A stretch of DNA of 25,000 nucleotides from Penaeus vannamei (GCF_042767895.1 NC_091550.1:48463261-48488260); one strand, 5' to 3'; shown: positions 1 through 9,420, numbered from the stretch's first letter. The notes: generated by a model from the sequence alone, not told the origin. Translations and numbers: made by a program.

Positions 1-136
1 TCTTATCTATTCCTAATATTCTTTCTGTATCACTGTGTCTTCTCTCTTTCCTCCCATTTCTTATCTATTCCTAATATTCTTTCTGTATCACTGTGTCTTC
101 TCTCTTTCCTCGCATTTCTTATCTATTCCTAATACA
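1..136. repeat. 58-bp tandem repeat, about 2.3 copies
   Basis: Copies begin at 1, 59 and 117 with TCTTATCTATTCCTAATA. The first two differ at one visible position (CTCCCATT against CTCGCATT), and the third stops after about 20 bases. The window starts inside or exactly at a unit, so the array may extend upstream. The sequence is pyrimidine-rich. The short open frame across it has no recognisable domain. Confidence 0.93.
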
Positions 137-297
137 CCTCCTTTCTCTTCTCCTTACTTTCGAGGAATAAATTTGATAAATAACATTATCATAATAATCA
201 TGAACTATAATAATGACATTTATTACTTATAAATTCATACTTATATAGATACTCGAAAATACATACACACCATACTTATCTATTCGTCAAATGACCT
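137..297. other. AT-rich single-copy stretch, nothing recognised
   Basis: AT-rich sequence with short ATAATAAT runs and no clear repeat unit, gene or element. Confidence 0.6.
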
Positions 298-685
298 CTG
301 TCTATCTATCTATCTTCCTATTCATTTATTTGTTTTCCCTCTATCTATCCAACCATCTATTTATCTATCTATATATGTCTATCTATCTATCGAGTTATCA
401 AACTACTGTATAAAAATGTCTTTTCTATCTATCTGCAAAGCTATCAATCCAGCAAAACGTCTGATCTATCTATCTATCTATCCTTGTTGCTATCCACTTA
501 TCTATCTATTATTCCATCCATCTATCTACCAACCAATATATCTGTCGTTTCGTCTATCTATCTCTCTATTTGTCAATCTAGCAATCAATTCTATCTATCA
601 ATCTAGCAATTAATTCTAATAATCAACCTATCTAACCATTTCTTTATCTATGTATCAATTTTTATATCTATCTAACTAGCTATCA
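298..685. repeat. Degenerate (TATC)n tetranucleotide tract
   Basis: TATC/CTAT tetramers recur through about 390 bases, broken by substitutions and short unique words such as AATCTAGCAATC, itself seen twice near 570-615. The interruptions indicate an old microsatellite. Confidence 0.88.
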
Positions 686-944
686 CTCCATCCATCCATC
701 CATCTATACATTAATTCACCCATCTATACATTAATTTACCCATCTATCTATCCATCCATCCATCCATCCATTCACCCATCTATCCATTCATCCATCTATC
801 TATCCATCCATTCACCCATCTATCTATCCATCCATCCATCCATCCATTCACCCATCTATCCATTCATCCATCTATCTATCCATCCATTCACCCATCTATC
901 TATCCATCCATCCATCTATCCATCCATTCACCCATTTATCCATC
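686..944. repeat. (CATC)n/(TATC)n with a 76-bp higher-order repeat
   Basis: The tract consists of CATC, TATC and CACCCATC tetramers. The block beginning CATTCACCCATCTATCCATT starts at 769 and again at 845, giving a 76-bp higher-order period. A smaller duplication, CATCTATACATTAATT, occurs at about 701-735. The tract ends where poly-T begins at about 945. Confidence 0.85.
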
Positions 945-1184
945 TTTTTTTTCGTAGTCACTTATTACCATTTTCTTTCGTTCATTAATCCTTCGTCATC
1001 TTTATCACATTTCTTTTTTTATCTTCTTTTCGCGTTGCAAATGACGGACGAAGCGACCGCAAAATTCCGACACAGGACGAACAACTTTGGAAAAAAAACA
1101 AGACAAAAGGGAGCGAATTATAATAAGATAGATTCGTTATTGAAAGTCAATATGATGTCTATTTATACATCTCACTCTCGCTCG

Positions 1185-1185
<1 letters not shown>
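945..1185. other. Short single-copy island
   Basis: Mixed-composition sequence between two simple-repeat tracts, including a GC-richer stretch at 1031-1075. No gene, RNA or known element was recognised. The open frame here runs into the downstream poly-T and looks accidental. Confidence 0.55.
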
Positions 1186-1220
<35 letters not shown>

Positions 1221-1294
1221 TGGGTGAATTTTTTTTTTTTTTTTTAAATGGGGGAGTTTTTTTTTTAATGGGAAAAGTTTTTTTTTTTTTTTTT
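1186..1294. repeat. Cluster of four poly-T runs separated by short G-rich spacers
   Basis: The first T run is 33 bases (1186-1218). Three shorter runs follow, each separated by related spacers of the type AGTGGGTGAA, AAATGGGGGAG and AATGGGAAAAG. The spacers resemble each other, so this may be a decayed tandem repeat of a T-run plus a TGGG-containing linker. Confidence 0.75.
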
Positions 1295-1375
1295 GCTGGG
1301 GGGGCTGTTTGTTTGTTTGTCTGTCTGTCTACTTGTCGGGTTCTCATTCATTCACTTAGTCTTTCATAGTTTGTC
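1295..1375. repeat. Short (GTTT)/(CTGT) tract and flanking sequence
   Basis: GTTTGTTTGTCTGTCTGTCT at about 1309-1332 is a short compound tetranucleotide. The remainder to 1375 is unassigned. Confidence 0.7.
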
Positions 1376-1483
1376 TTTCTCTCTCTGGGTGTGTCTATGT
1401 CTATGTCTGTGATTACTCTTTGTCTCTTGTCTATATTTCTCTCTCAGTCTTTCTCTTTCTCTCTCTCTCTCTCTCGGTCGCTT

Positions 1484-1525
<42 letters not shown>

Positions 1526-1535
1526 TGTGTATCTA
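1376..1535. repeat. (TC)n-rich microsatellite
   Basis: CT dinucleotides dominate, with a pure CT run at about 1485-1521. The tract grades into the longer polypyrimidine region downstream. Confidence 0.9.
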
Positions 1536-3348
1536 TATCAGACAGCTTTTTCCTTCCTCCTTCCCTCCTTCCATTCCCCCACCCCTCTCTCTCCTCTCCT
1601 TCCCTCCCTTCCCCTCTCCCCCAACCGTCTCTCCCTCCCTCCCCCACCTAATCCTCCCTTCTACCTCCTTTCTCTCTTCCCCATCCCTCTCACTCTCAAT
1701 ACCCTATTCCTCTATTCCTGTATCCCTCTCCTCCTCCGTCCCTCTCCTATTCCCCACACTCATTCCGTCCCTTCTCTGTCCCCCTCCTCTCCCTCTCCCC
1801 ATCCCATCCCTCCCTCCATCCCCTCTCCTCTCCCCCAATTCATTCCCCTCCCTTCCCATCCCCTCCCCATCTCCCTCTTCCAATCATTCCATCTCTTCCT
1901 CCTCTCTTCCCCCAACTTTCATTCGCTCCTTTTCCCAATCCCCCTGATCTCGGCCGCTCGCCTCCTCCCCCTTTCCCCTCTCCCTCCTCCTCTCTCCCCA
2001 TCCCATCCCCTCCCCCCGCCTCTCCTCTCCCCTCCTCTCCCCTTTCCCTCTCCTCCTTCTCTTCCCCCAACTCATTCCCCTCCTTCCCCATCCCTTCCAT
2101 CCCCCCTCCTCTCCCTCTCCCTCCCTCTCCCCTCTCCCTTCTCCTCTTCCCCCAACTCATTCCCCTCCTCCCATCCCCCCTCCTCTCCCTCTCCCCTCCT
2201 CTCCCTTTCCCCTCTCCCCATCCATCCCTCCATCCTCTCCCCTCTCCCCCTCCTCTCCCCTTTCCCCCTCTCCCTCCTCCTCTTCCCCCAACTCATTCCC
2301 CTCCCTTCCATCCCCCTCCCTTCCCATCCCACCCTCCTCCCTCTCCCCTCCTCTCCCCTTCTCCCCTCTCCCCATCCCATCCCTCCCTCCCTCTCCCCTT
2401 TGCTTTCCCTCTCTCTCTTCCCCAACTCATTCCCCTCCCCCATCCCCCTCCTCTCCCTTTTCCCCTCTCCCTCCCTCCCTCTCTCCCCATCCCATCCCTC
2501 CCTCCATCCCCTCTCCCTTTCCCTCTCCCCCCTCTCTCCCTCTCCCCTCCTCTCCCCTCTCGCTATCCCTTCTCCTCTCTCTCCCCATCCCATCCCTCCT
2601 CCATCCCCTCTCCCCTCTCCTCCTCCTCTTCCCCCAACTCATTCCCCTCGCCCCATCCCTTCCCATCCCCTCCTCTCCCTCCCTCCTCTCCACCCTCTCC
2701 CTCCTCCTCTTCCCCACCTCCATTCCCCTCCCTTCCCATCCCCCTCCTCTCTCCCCCTTTCCTCTCCCCCATCCGTCCCTCCCATCCCATCTCCCTCTCC
2801 CCTCCCTCTCCCCTTCCCCTCTCCCTCCTCTTCCCCCCCCAACTCATTCCCTCCCACCCTATCCTTTCCCTACTCCCCTCCTCTCCCACCTTCTCCCCTC
2901 TCCCACCCCCTCCCTCCCTCCTCTCCCCTTTCCCCTCCTCTCTCCCCCTCTTCCCACAGCTCATTCCCATCCCTCCCTCCATCCCTCTCCTTCTCCCCCT
3001 CTCCCCATCCCATCCCCTCCCTCCTCTCCCCTTTCCCCTCTCCCTCCTCCTCACTCCTCCCCAACTCAATCCCTCCTTCCATCCCTTCCCATCCCCCCTC
3101 CTCTCTCCCTCTCCTCACTCTCCCCTCCTCTCCCCTTTCCCCTCTCCCTCCTCCTCTTCCCCACCTCATTCCCCTCCCTTCCCTGTCCCTCCCCTCCTCT
3201 CCCTTCTCCCCACCTCTCCCCTCTCCCCTCCTCTCCCCTCCCCCATCCCATCCCTCCTCCTCTCCCCTTTCCCCTCTCCCTCCTCCTCTTCCCCCAACTC
3301 ATTCCCTCCCTTCCCTCCCTTCCCTCTCCCCTCCTCTCCCTTCTCTCT
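1536..3348. repeat. 1.8-kb polypyrimidine tract with a degenerate minisatellite unit
   Basis: The + strand is almost entirely C and T. The phrase CCCCAACTCATTCCC and close variants recur near 1837, 2067, 2152, 2288, 2423, 2634, 2842, 2957, 3058, 3162 and 3294, so the tract is a degenerate tandem repeat with irregular spacing of roughly 85-230 bp. A 622-codon frame is open at 1482-3350 only because T/C-only DNA cannot form TAA, TAG or TGA. Its translation is Ser/Pro/Leu with no domain. The tract has triplex (H-DNA) potential. Confidence 0.9.
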
Positions 3349-3417
3349 AATTCTAACGGGTTGAGAATGTACAACATTTTTCACGCTAAAATCACCCATT
3401 TAAAGTTTCCCTCTTTT

Positions 3418-3419
<2 letters not shown>
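3349..3419. other. Short single-copy linker
   Basis: About 70 bases of ordinary composition separate the polypyrimidine tract from the poly-T. Nothing was recognised. Confidence 0.5.

Positions 3420-3470
<51 letters not shown>
3420..3470. repeat. Poly-T tract of about 51 bases
   Basis: Uninterrupted T run just upstream of the diverged core-module copies. In the young macrosatellite the core is also preceded by a homopolymer, but there it is A on the same strand. Confidence 0.95.
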
Positions 3471-3473
<3 letters not shown>

Positions 3474-3515
3474 TGAGTACAGAGCAAGTGGGTCCAGCCT
3501 CTGCATTATCATACA

Positions 3516-3650
3516 TGATGAAAACGCAGCTTCCTAATCAGCGGCGCCGGAGTGGACAGGGCGGGAAGAGGATAGAGACGCGCGGGAGATGAGAGGGAAT
3601 GTAGGGAGAGGGATGCTAGGGGATGCTGCTGGTGCGGCTCGGGAGGATGG
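3516..3650. repeat. Diverged core module, relic copy E1
   Basis: Shares GAAAACGC, TTCCTAATCAGCGGCGCCGG, GTGGACAGGGCGG, GACGCGCGGGAGATG and GCTGCTGGTGCGGCTCGGGA with the young copies at 8.75-11.8 kb, but carries insertions and substitutions between these blocks. It lies 45 bases after a poly-T run. The 5' part, GATTCGGCCGC, found in young copies is absent here. Confidence 0.88.
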
Positions 3651-3705
3651 AGGTCGAAGGAGTGGAAGGAAGTGGGGTAAGAAGGGTGGAGATGGGAGGA
3701 GATAG

Positions 3706-3787
3706 GACAGGGTGGAGGGAGATGAGACGCGCGGGGCTGAGATGTGGAAGAGAGAGATGCTCGGATGCTGCTGGTGTGGCTCGGGTA
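3706..3787. repeat. Diverged core module, relic copy E2
   Basis: Contains ACAGGGTGGAGGGAGATGAG, ACGCGCGGG and ATGCTCGGATGCTGCTGGTG, aligning with the 3' two-thirds of the core. Spacing from E1 and E3 is about 160-180 bp, so E1-E3 are an old tandem array. Confidence 0.82.
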
Positions 3788-3862
3788 AAAGGATGGGGTG
3801 ATGGGTGGGGTGGGGTAAAGAGAGGAGGGTGGGTAGGGGGTAGAGGGGATGGGAGGGCAAGT

Positions 3863-3955
3863 TATGGACAGGGCGGAGGGTATGGGGAAGACGCGCGGAA
3901 AAGGTGAGATGTGGGTAGAGGATGCTCGGATGCTGCTGGTGCGGCTCGGGAGGAT
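3863..3955. repeat. Diverged core module, relic copy E3
   Basis: Contains TGGACAGGGCGGAGGGTATG, GACGCGCGG, GAGGATGCTCGGATGCTGCT and GGTGCGGCTCGGGAGGATAA. Spacers between E1, E2 and E3 include short GGGGT/GGGAGGAGATAGGA words like those of the young G-rich arrays. Confidence 0.84.
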
Positions 3956-4560
3956 AAAGGGGAAGAGGAATGGAAAAAGAGGAAAGGAAAAGAGGGTAAA
4001 GGAGGAAGGAGAAAGGATAAAAGGGGAAAGAAGAAAGAAGGGTAAAGGAGGAAGGAGAAAGGATAAAAGGGGAAAGAAGAGACAGTGGTAAAGAGGGAGG
4101 GGGAGAGAAGGGGCGGGGAGAAGGGTAAAGGGATGGCGAAGGTGAAGTAGCAAGAGAAAGAGAAAGAGAAAGAGAAAGAGGAGAAAGGGGAAGACGAAAG
4201 GGGGTTTATAAGAGACTGAAAAAGGGTAATTAAAGAGAGAAAAAAGAAAAAGAAAACAGAAGTGAGGGAGAGGAAAGAGGGGGAAGGAAGAGCATAAAAT
4301 GGGAAGTAAAAGAGAGAAGCAGTAACGAAGGAGGAACCAGAAGGAAACCAAAAATATAGAGGGGAAGAGGGGAGGAGGAGAAAGGCGATAAAGAGAGGAA
4401 GCAGACGGAGAAGAGATAAAAAGAAGGAGAAAGAAGGGTGAGGGAAGCGACGAGAAGAGGTGAGGAGATATTAAAAAAAAGATAAACAAAGAAACAAAGA
4501 AAGTAGAGAGGGAAACGATGAGAATAAAATGAATTAACAAATAAATAAAGAAAGAGAAAA
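3956..4560. repeat. Purine-rich tract with a 46-bp tandem duplication
   Basis: The + strand is mostly A and G. AGGGTAAAGGAGGAAGGAGA starts at 3993 and again at 4039, a 46-bp tandem duplication. A short (GAAAGA)n run lies at about 4152-4180. The long open frame on the reverse strand is the stop-poor complement of this tract and encodes only a Ser/Leu/Phe-rich sequence. Confidence 0.8.
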
Positions 4561-4630
4561 AAAAACGTTAAAATTACCCCATCATAATAATTGAGAAAAC
4601 AACAAACATAAAGCAACATACACCATCACC
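4561..4630. other. AT-rich transition sequence
   Basis: Short AT-rich stretch between the purine tract and the AAC/AAT microsatellite. Nothing was recognised. Confidence 0.5.
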
Positions 4631-4652
4631 AACAACAAACAACAACAACAAC

Positions 4653-4687
<35 letters not shown>

Positions 4688-4710
4688 TAATAATAATGAT
4701 AATAATAATT
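4631..4710. repeat. (AAC)n then (AAT)n microsatellite
   Basis: AAC triplets at about 4631-4651 pass into AAT/TAA triplets at about 4653-4710, interrupted by AATAAAATAA and TGAT. Confidence 0.92.
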
Positions 4711-5704
4711 AATAATGCATATCAATAACCCACAATGCGTCGTTGCATAACCCGACATCCACATCAATACAATTAAGCCCAAATGCAGGGAAACGGACAA
4801 AGCGCGTGTCCGATTTCGTCTGGCACTGACTTCGGCAACGGATTCGTGGCAATCAAGGATTGGATTTTTATAGTTGGTATAATTAAGTCGCACTATTGCA
4901 GAAGATTCACCCCGCGCAGGATTAGTAATTTATATATTGCAGGTTTACCACGAAACGGTTAGGGTAAAGGATAATTAAACAGGAGATAAGAAGTAATAAT
5001 AAGAAAAATGGTTTATGAAACATAACAATAAGGACAGGAAGCTAAAGATAAATGATGATGATAATAATAATGGGCAATTATTCATGATAAACAGAGAACA
5101 GATAGAACGGATAATGATATAATAAATCTGTGAGAAAGAAATAATAATAGAATAATAAAGGTGAGGAAAAAAAAGAAAATAAAGAAAATAAAAAAATAAA
5201 GGCGAGAAAAATGAAATAATAAAGGTAATACGAGAATAATTATGCAAATACAAATAAATAATTCACGGACCTAAGCACCGTCATCAAAATTCATCAAATG
5301 TTAAAAAATTCATGAAATGTTTGTAGCCGTAACATGTTTACTTTCAACAAACAGCGATGTTAATCATTCTATCTACTGCATTTAAAAGCATATATTAGAC
5401 ACAAACATCCATAGTGAATTAAATAAAAAAAAGTTATTTGTCCGTAATTATTTAAATAAAATGATGAGTTGGTATCGTTTCTAATGTTGCCAATGAGCAT
5501 ATTTTCAAAATGTTTTTTTAATCGTCTAACACCTATTTATATTCGCGTTAATGGCACTCTAGGGTAATATCAGATCATCTAGGGTCATTAGAGGTTATCA
5601 AACAATCTAATTTGATTCACACACACATACAGAACATAACTAATCATTGTGTACTTTGGAATTGTTTTCATGTGCCAATTAATTTGTGCCTAATGACGCA
5701 ATTA
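4711..5704. other. About 1 kb of mostly single-copy AT-rich DNA
   Basis: Contains a moderately GC-richer island at about 4728-4960 and then AT-rich sequence. No splice-flanked exon, tRNA fold or transposon terminus was recognised. A perfect octamer ATGCAAAT lies at 5242-5249. The reverse frame at 4582-4893 begins with about 60 codons of ordinary composition but shows no domain I can name and ends in poly-Ile from the AAT repeat, so I do not call it a gene. Confidence 0.55.
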
Positions 5705-5774
5705 GCATCCTCTCTCTCTCCTCCTCTTTCTGCCTCCTTCTCTTCGCTTACCTTCTTCTCTCTCTCTCTCGCTG

Positions 5775-5820
<46 letters not shown>

Positions 5821-5922
5821 GTTCTTTCTCTCTCTCTCGCTGGCTCTTTCTCTTTCCTCTCTCTTTCTCTCTCTCTTTGACTCTCTATCTCTCTCTTTAC
5901 TCTCTCCGCACTCTCTCTCTCT

Positions 5923-5959
<37 letters not shown>

Positions 5960-6137
5960 TCTCTCTCCCTCTCCCTCTCCCTCCTCCCTCTCTCCCTCTC
6001 CCTCTCCCTCTCCCTCTCCCTCTCCCTCTCCCTCTCCCTCTCCCTCCCCCTCTCTCTCTCTCTCTCCTCCCTTCTTCCCCTTCCCTTCCCCCTTACTCTC
6101 CTTCTCCCTTCTTCCTTTCCCCTCCTCCCTCCCACAA
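5705..6137. repeat. Polypyrimidine tract with (TC)n and (CTCCCT)n
   Basis: About 430 bases nearly all C/T. Long CT runs lie near 5757-5815 and 5931-5952. A hexanucleotide (CTCCCT)n block lies at about 5964-6050. Words such as CTCGCTGGTTCT recur three times near 5767, 5815 and 5838, suggesting short tandem duplications. The open frames on both strands are compositional. Confidence 0.92.
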
Positions 6138-6425
6138 ATCTTCTAGAAATCCTCCAAAAAATGACAAACCGGTAACATACTTCCGTCCCAGCACCCCTTC
6201 CCGCCCATTGCCTTTCGATCGTTCTCCCTCCATTTCCTAAATAACCATTTGGCATTTAACAGCACATTTCCCCCCATTATTTCACGTTAGTAATGAGCTT
6301 GTGTACAGCCGAGTCCCGATATGCAAAATGCCTCTGATTCATACGAGAGGAGGGCACAATAGCGGGGTTTTGCGGACTGTGGAAAAAAAGCGTGTAATTA
6401 GTGATGGTGCAACTGTACCTTATGA
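6138..6425. other. Single-copy island
   Basis: Ordinary-composition DNA between a pyrimidine tract and a GGT/GAT tract. No gene or known repeat was recognised. Confidence 0.5.
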
Positions 6426-6720
6426 TTTGCTGTTTATGGTGGTGGGGGGTTGGCGTTGGTGGTGGTTGTGATTGTGATTGGTGGGGATGGTGGTGATTGT
6501 GGGGATGATGGTGGTGGTGATGGGAGTGGTGGTGGGCCACGGTGGTGGTGGTGATAGTGATGTAATCGTGGTATAGATAGTTGCGGTGTGTTGTTGAATA
6601 TGGTTGGGGTGGTGATGGTGGTGGTGATAGTGATGGAGGTGGTATTTGATGCAAATGGTGATGATAGGGGTGACGGTGGTGATTGTGGTGGTGATGATAG
6701 GGGTGATGATAATGGTATAT
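6426..6720. repeat. (GGT/GAT)n degenerate trinucleotide tract
   Basis: GGT, GAT and TGG triplets dominate on the + strand, so the complement translates as His/Pro/Thr-rich peptides. No pure run is long, indicating an old imperfect tract. Confidence 0.85.
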
Positions 6721-6999
6721 ACTGATCTACTGATGACGGTGAAAATGAACATAATCATAAATCTCTTGATAACGATGATGAAAACGACAATAATGACACT
6801 GACAATAATGATAGTGATTGATATCAATAATAATGATAATAATGATATGTGATACAGAGAATAATATTGTTGCCTAAAATGATAATGTTAATAATGTTAA
6901 TAAAAGTGATGATAATTTTGACTGCTGTAGACAGTCAATAATGATAATGATGATAATGAATAGGGACTGAAATACATAAACAGAACGACCGGGAAATGA
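6721..6999. other. AT-rich stretch with imperfect AATGAT words
   Basis: AATGATAATGAT-like words recur from about 6785 to 6955, grading from the GGT/GAT tract into unassigned AT-rich sequence. Confidence 0.6.
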
Positions 7000-7376
7000 A
7001 AAAAAGATAAATAAAGATATAGAGAGCCAAGCCGACAAATATATGTCAACAGGCAGACAGACATAAAGACGAGAGACAGAACACCAGACATGTAACAGAC
7101 ATACAGACATATTAGTAAATGGAGAGACGGATAGTCCTAAAAATAACTAGCTAGACAGACAAAAAGTCAAGACGACAGGCTTCTAGACAGACAGACAAAT
7201 ACGTAGATTGATAGACACGTGTAGATAGATAGGTAAAAACTTAAATAGACAGACGCACAGACAAACATGCAGTTAGATATATATAGACAAGAAGATGGAT
7301 ATGTGGATAGATAGGACAGATTGACAGACAAATAGATAGACAAATATGTTTATAGAGAGATAATAGATAAATATTG
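7000..7376. repeat. Degenerate (GACA)/(GATA) tetranucleotide tract
   Basis: AGACAGACA, GATAGATA and AAGACAG words recur across about 370 bases with many interruptions. It directly precedes a TATC/CATC tract, so the purine-rich strand switches near 7380. Confidence 0.82.
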
Positions 7377-7389
7377 AGGTCATTGTTAT

Positions 7390-7766
7390 GTTATCTTTTT
7401 ATCTGTCGGTATATTCATATGGCTATCCATCCATCTATTAACCTATCTGCCAATCCATCTGCCCATCTACCCATTCATTTAACTATCTATCTCTCTCTCT
7501 ATCTATTTATCTACCTATCTGCGAATCCATCTTTCCATCTACCCATCCATTTATCTGTCTCTCTCTCTCTATCAACCAATCTGCCAATCCATCTGTCCAT
7601 CTACACATCCACTCATCCATCTATCTATCTGTCTGTCCATCTATCCATCCATCCATCTATATGTCCATCCATCCATCCACTCACCCACCCATCCCTCCAC
7701 TCACTCACCCATCCATCTATCCATCCATCCATCCATCTACCCATCCATCCATCTATCTCTCTCTCT
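7390..7766. repeat. (TATC)/(CATC)n tetranucleotide tract
   Basis: Tetramers of the same kind as at 298-944, with higher-order words such as CTGCCAATCCATCTG and CATCTACCCATCCATT repeated with small changes. An open frame of 134 codons, Ser/Ile/His/Leu/Pro-rich, follows from the repeat. Confidence 0.88.
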
Positions 7767-7911
7767 AATCTTGCCTAACGTGAAATAACCCACAAAACCG
7801 ATTCATAAAGCCAGCGAGCAGGGGACGGATCTCATTTGCATAACTCGCAAACTACACCGCCTTTCGGACACGCAAAATGATAGGATTTGCATAGGCCTAG
7901 CCGTAAAACAG
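7767..7911. other. Single-copy island with two octamer motifs
   Basis: About 145 bases of ordinary composition between two simple-repeat blocks. ATTTGCAT occurs at 7834-7841 and 7885-7892. This is the consensus octamer bound by POU-domain factors in animals. Regulatory function is not demonstrated. Confidence 0.45.
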
Positions 7912-8455
7912 ACGTGGAAGAAAAGGGTATAGGAGGAAAAAAGGAAGGAAGGAGAAAGAGAGAGAAGATAGGAAAAGGAAGAAATGAAAAGAAAAGAACG
8001 TGGAAGAAAAGTGTATAGGAAAAAAGGAAGGAGAATGAGAAAGAGAGAGAAAACAGCAAAAGGAAGAAAAGAAAAAAAGAACATTAGTAAATGGAAATAG
8101 AAAGAAATGAGAAAGGAAATAGGAAAAAGGAGGAAAGAAAAGGAAAGAAAAGAACGCCGGAAGAAAAGTGCGTGGAAGAAGAAATGAAAGAGAGAAAACA
8201 GCAAGGAAAAGAAAGGAAAAAAACAGCAAAAGGAAGAAAAGAAAAGGAAAGAAAAGAGACGTGGAAGAAAAAATGCATGGAAAAGAAAGAAATGAAAGAA
8301 GAAAACAGCAAAGGAATAAAAAAAGAAAAAGAAAAAGAAAGAAAGGAAGGAAAGAAAAGGAAGGAGAAACAGTATTGTAAAATGTCTTTCCTTTTTGAGA
8401 GAAGAAGAAGGAAGACAGACAAAAAAGATCGTATTAAAAATGAGAAGTTGAAAAA
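7912..8455. repeat. Diverged ~86-bp purine-rich minisatellite
   Basis: ACGTGGAAGAAAAG and variants begin at 7912, 7998, about 8154 and 8259. Each is followed by GGAAGGAGAAAGAGAGAGAA-like and AAAACAGCAAAAGGAAGAAA-like blocks. Spacing of 86 bp between the first two copies becomes irregular further on. The + strand is nearly all A and G. Confidence 0.8.
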
Positions 8456-8498
8456 CAGAGAGAGAGAGAGAGAGAAAGAAAGAAAGAAAGAAAGAGAG

Positions 8499-8529
<31 letters not shown>

Positions 8530-8558
8530 AAGAAAGAAAGAAAGAAAGAAAGAGAGAA

Positions 8559-8599
<41 letters not shown>

Positions 8600-8613
8600 A
8601 AGAAAGAGAGAGA
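8456..8613. repeat. (GA)n and (GAAA)n compound microsatellite
   Basis: Alternating GA dinucleotide and GAAA tetranucleotide runs lead without a break into the first GA block of the composite macrosatellite. Confidence 0.93.
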
Positions 8614-8713
8614 GAGCAAGAGAAAGCGAAAGAGAACAAGAGAAAGCGAAAGAGAACAAGAGAAATCGAAAGAGAGAGAGAGAGAGAGAAAACGACAACC
8701 ACATCAACCATTC

Positions 8714-8752
<39 letters not shown>
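8614..8752. repeat. C1 GA block plus poly-A (38 A)
   Basis: A 20-bp sub-repeat, CAAGAGAAAGCGAAAGAGAA, is present twice and followed by an ATCG-bearing third unit. Then come (GA)n, ACCACATCAACCATTCC and poly-A at 8715-8752. C2 has the same three-unit form, while C3 and C4 have two. Confidence 0.9.
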
Positions 8753-8756
<4 letters not shown>

Positions 8757-8930
8757 AATCATTCCATTCTCCTCCTCTCTTCCAATCGCTCTCCCAATCC
8801 CCCGATTCGGCCGCTCGCCTGAAAATGCATTTCCTAATCAGCGGCGCCGGAGTGGACAGGGCGGAGGATGAGACGCGCGGGAGATGGATGTGGAGAGGAT
8901 GCTCGGATGCTGCTGGGCGGCTCGGGAGGA
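8753..8930. repeat. Core module A1 (full)
   Basis: Full-length core of about 178 bp running from GTCCAATCATTCC to CTCGGGAGGA. It lacks the TG of GCTGGTGCGG at about 8916. Its sequence GAAAATGCATTTCC differs from the GAAAACGCGTTCC of A4 and A6. Confidence 0.93.
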
Positions 8931-9073
8931 TGGGGTCGGGTGGGGTGGGATGGGAGGAGATAGGATGGGGTGGGATGGGAGGAGATAGGATGGGGTGGGA
9001 TGGGAGGAGATAGGATGGGGTGGGATGGGAGGAGATAGGATGGGGTGGGATGGGAGGAGATAGGATGGGGTGG
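8931..9073. repeat. B1: 25-bp G-rich tandem repeat, five units
   Basis: GGGAGGAGATAGGAT plus GGGGTGGGAT repeats with a 25-bp period (GGAGGAGA at 8953, 8978 and so on). The same 25-bp word reappears near 9520, 9560, 10100, 10415, 10985, 12350, 12410, 12490, 12530 and 12570. Confidence 0.93.
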
Positions 9074-9185
9074 GAGAGAGAGAGAGAGAGCAAGAGAAAG
9101 CGAAAGAGAACAAGAGAAAGCGAAAGAGAACAAGAAGAGAAATCGAGAAGAGAGAGAGAGACGAGAACGACATGACCACATCAAC

Positions 9186-9231
<46 letters not shown>
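9074..9231. repeat. C2 GA block plus poly-A (45 A)
   Basis: Same order as C1 but with several single-base insertions (for example ATGACCACATC where C1 reads ACCACATC) and loss of ATTCC before the poly-A at 9187-9231. Confidence 0.9.
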
Positions 9232-9234
<3 letters not shown>

Positions 9235-9420
9235 ATTATCATTTCCATTCTCACTTCTCTCTCTTCCGGTAATCGCTCTCCCAATCCCCCGATTCACTGG
9301 CCGCTCGCCTGAAAATGCATTTCCTAATCCAGCGGCGCCAGGAGTGGACAGGGCGGAGGATGAGACGCGCGGGAGATGGATGTGGAGAGGATGCTCGGAT
9401 GCTGCTGGTGCGGCTCGGGA
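9232..9420. repeat. Core module A2 with scattered small insertions
   Basis: Aligns with A1 across its length but carries extra bases in at least six places, including TTCCGGTAATCG for TTCCAATCG, GATTCACTGGCC for GATTCGGCC, and GCGCCAGGAG for GCGCCGGAG. Nearly all the changes are insertions, which looks like uncorrected long-read error rather than decay. Confidence 0.88.

Noticed and set aside
1482..3350. 622-codon open frame in the polypyrimidine tract
   Set aside because: Stop codons need A and G, which the tract almost lacks. The translation is Ser/Pro/Leu low complexity without a domain.
4582..4893. Reverse-strand coding exon with ordinary amino-acid composition at its start
   Set aside because: No domain recognised, no clear splice signals, and the frame runs into Ile repeats from the AAT tract. 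Kept only as single-copy DNA.
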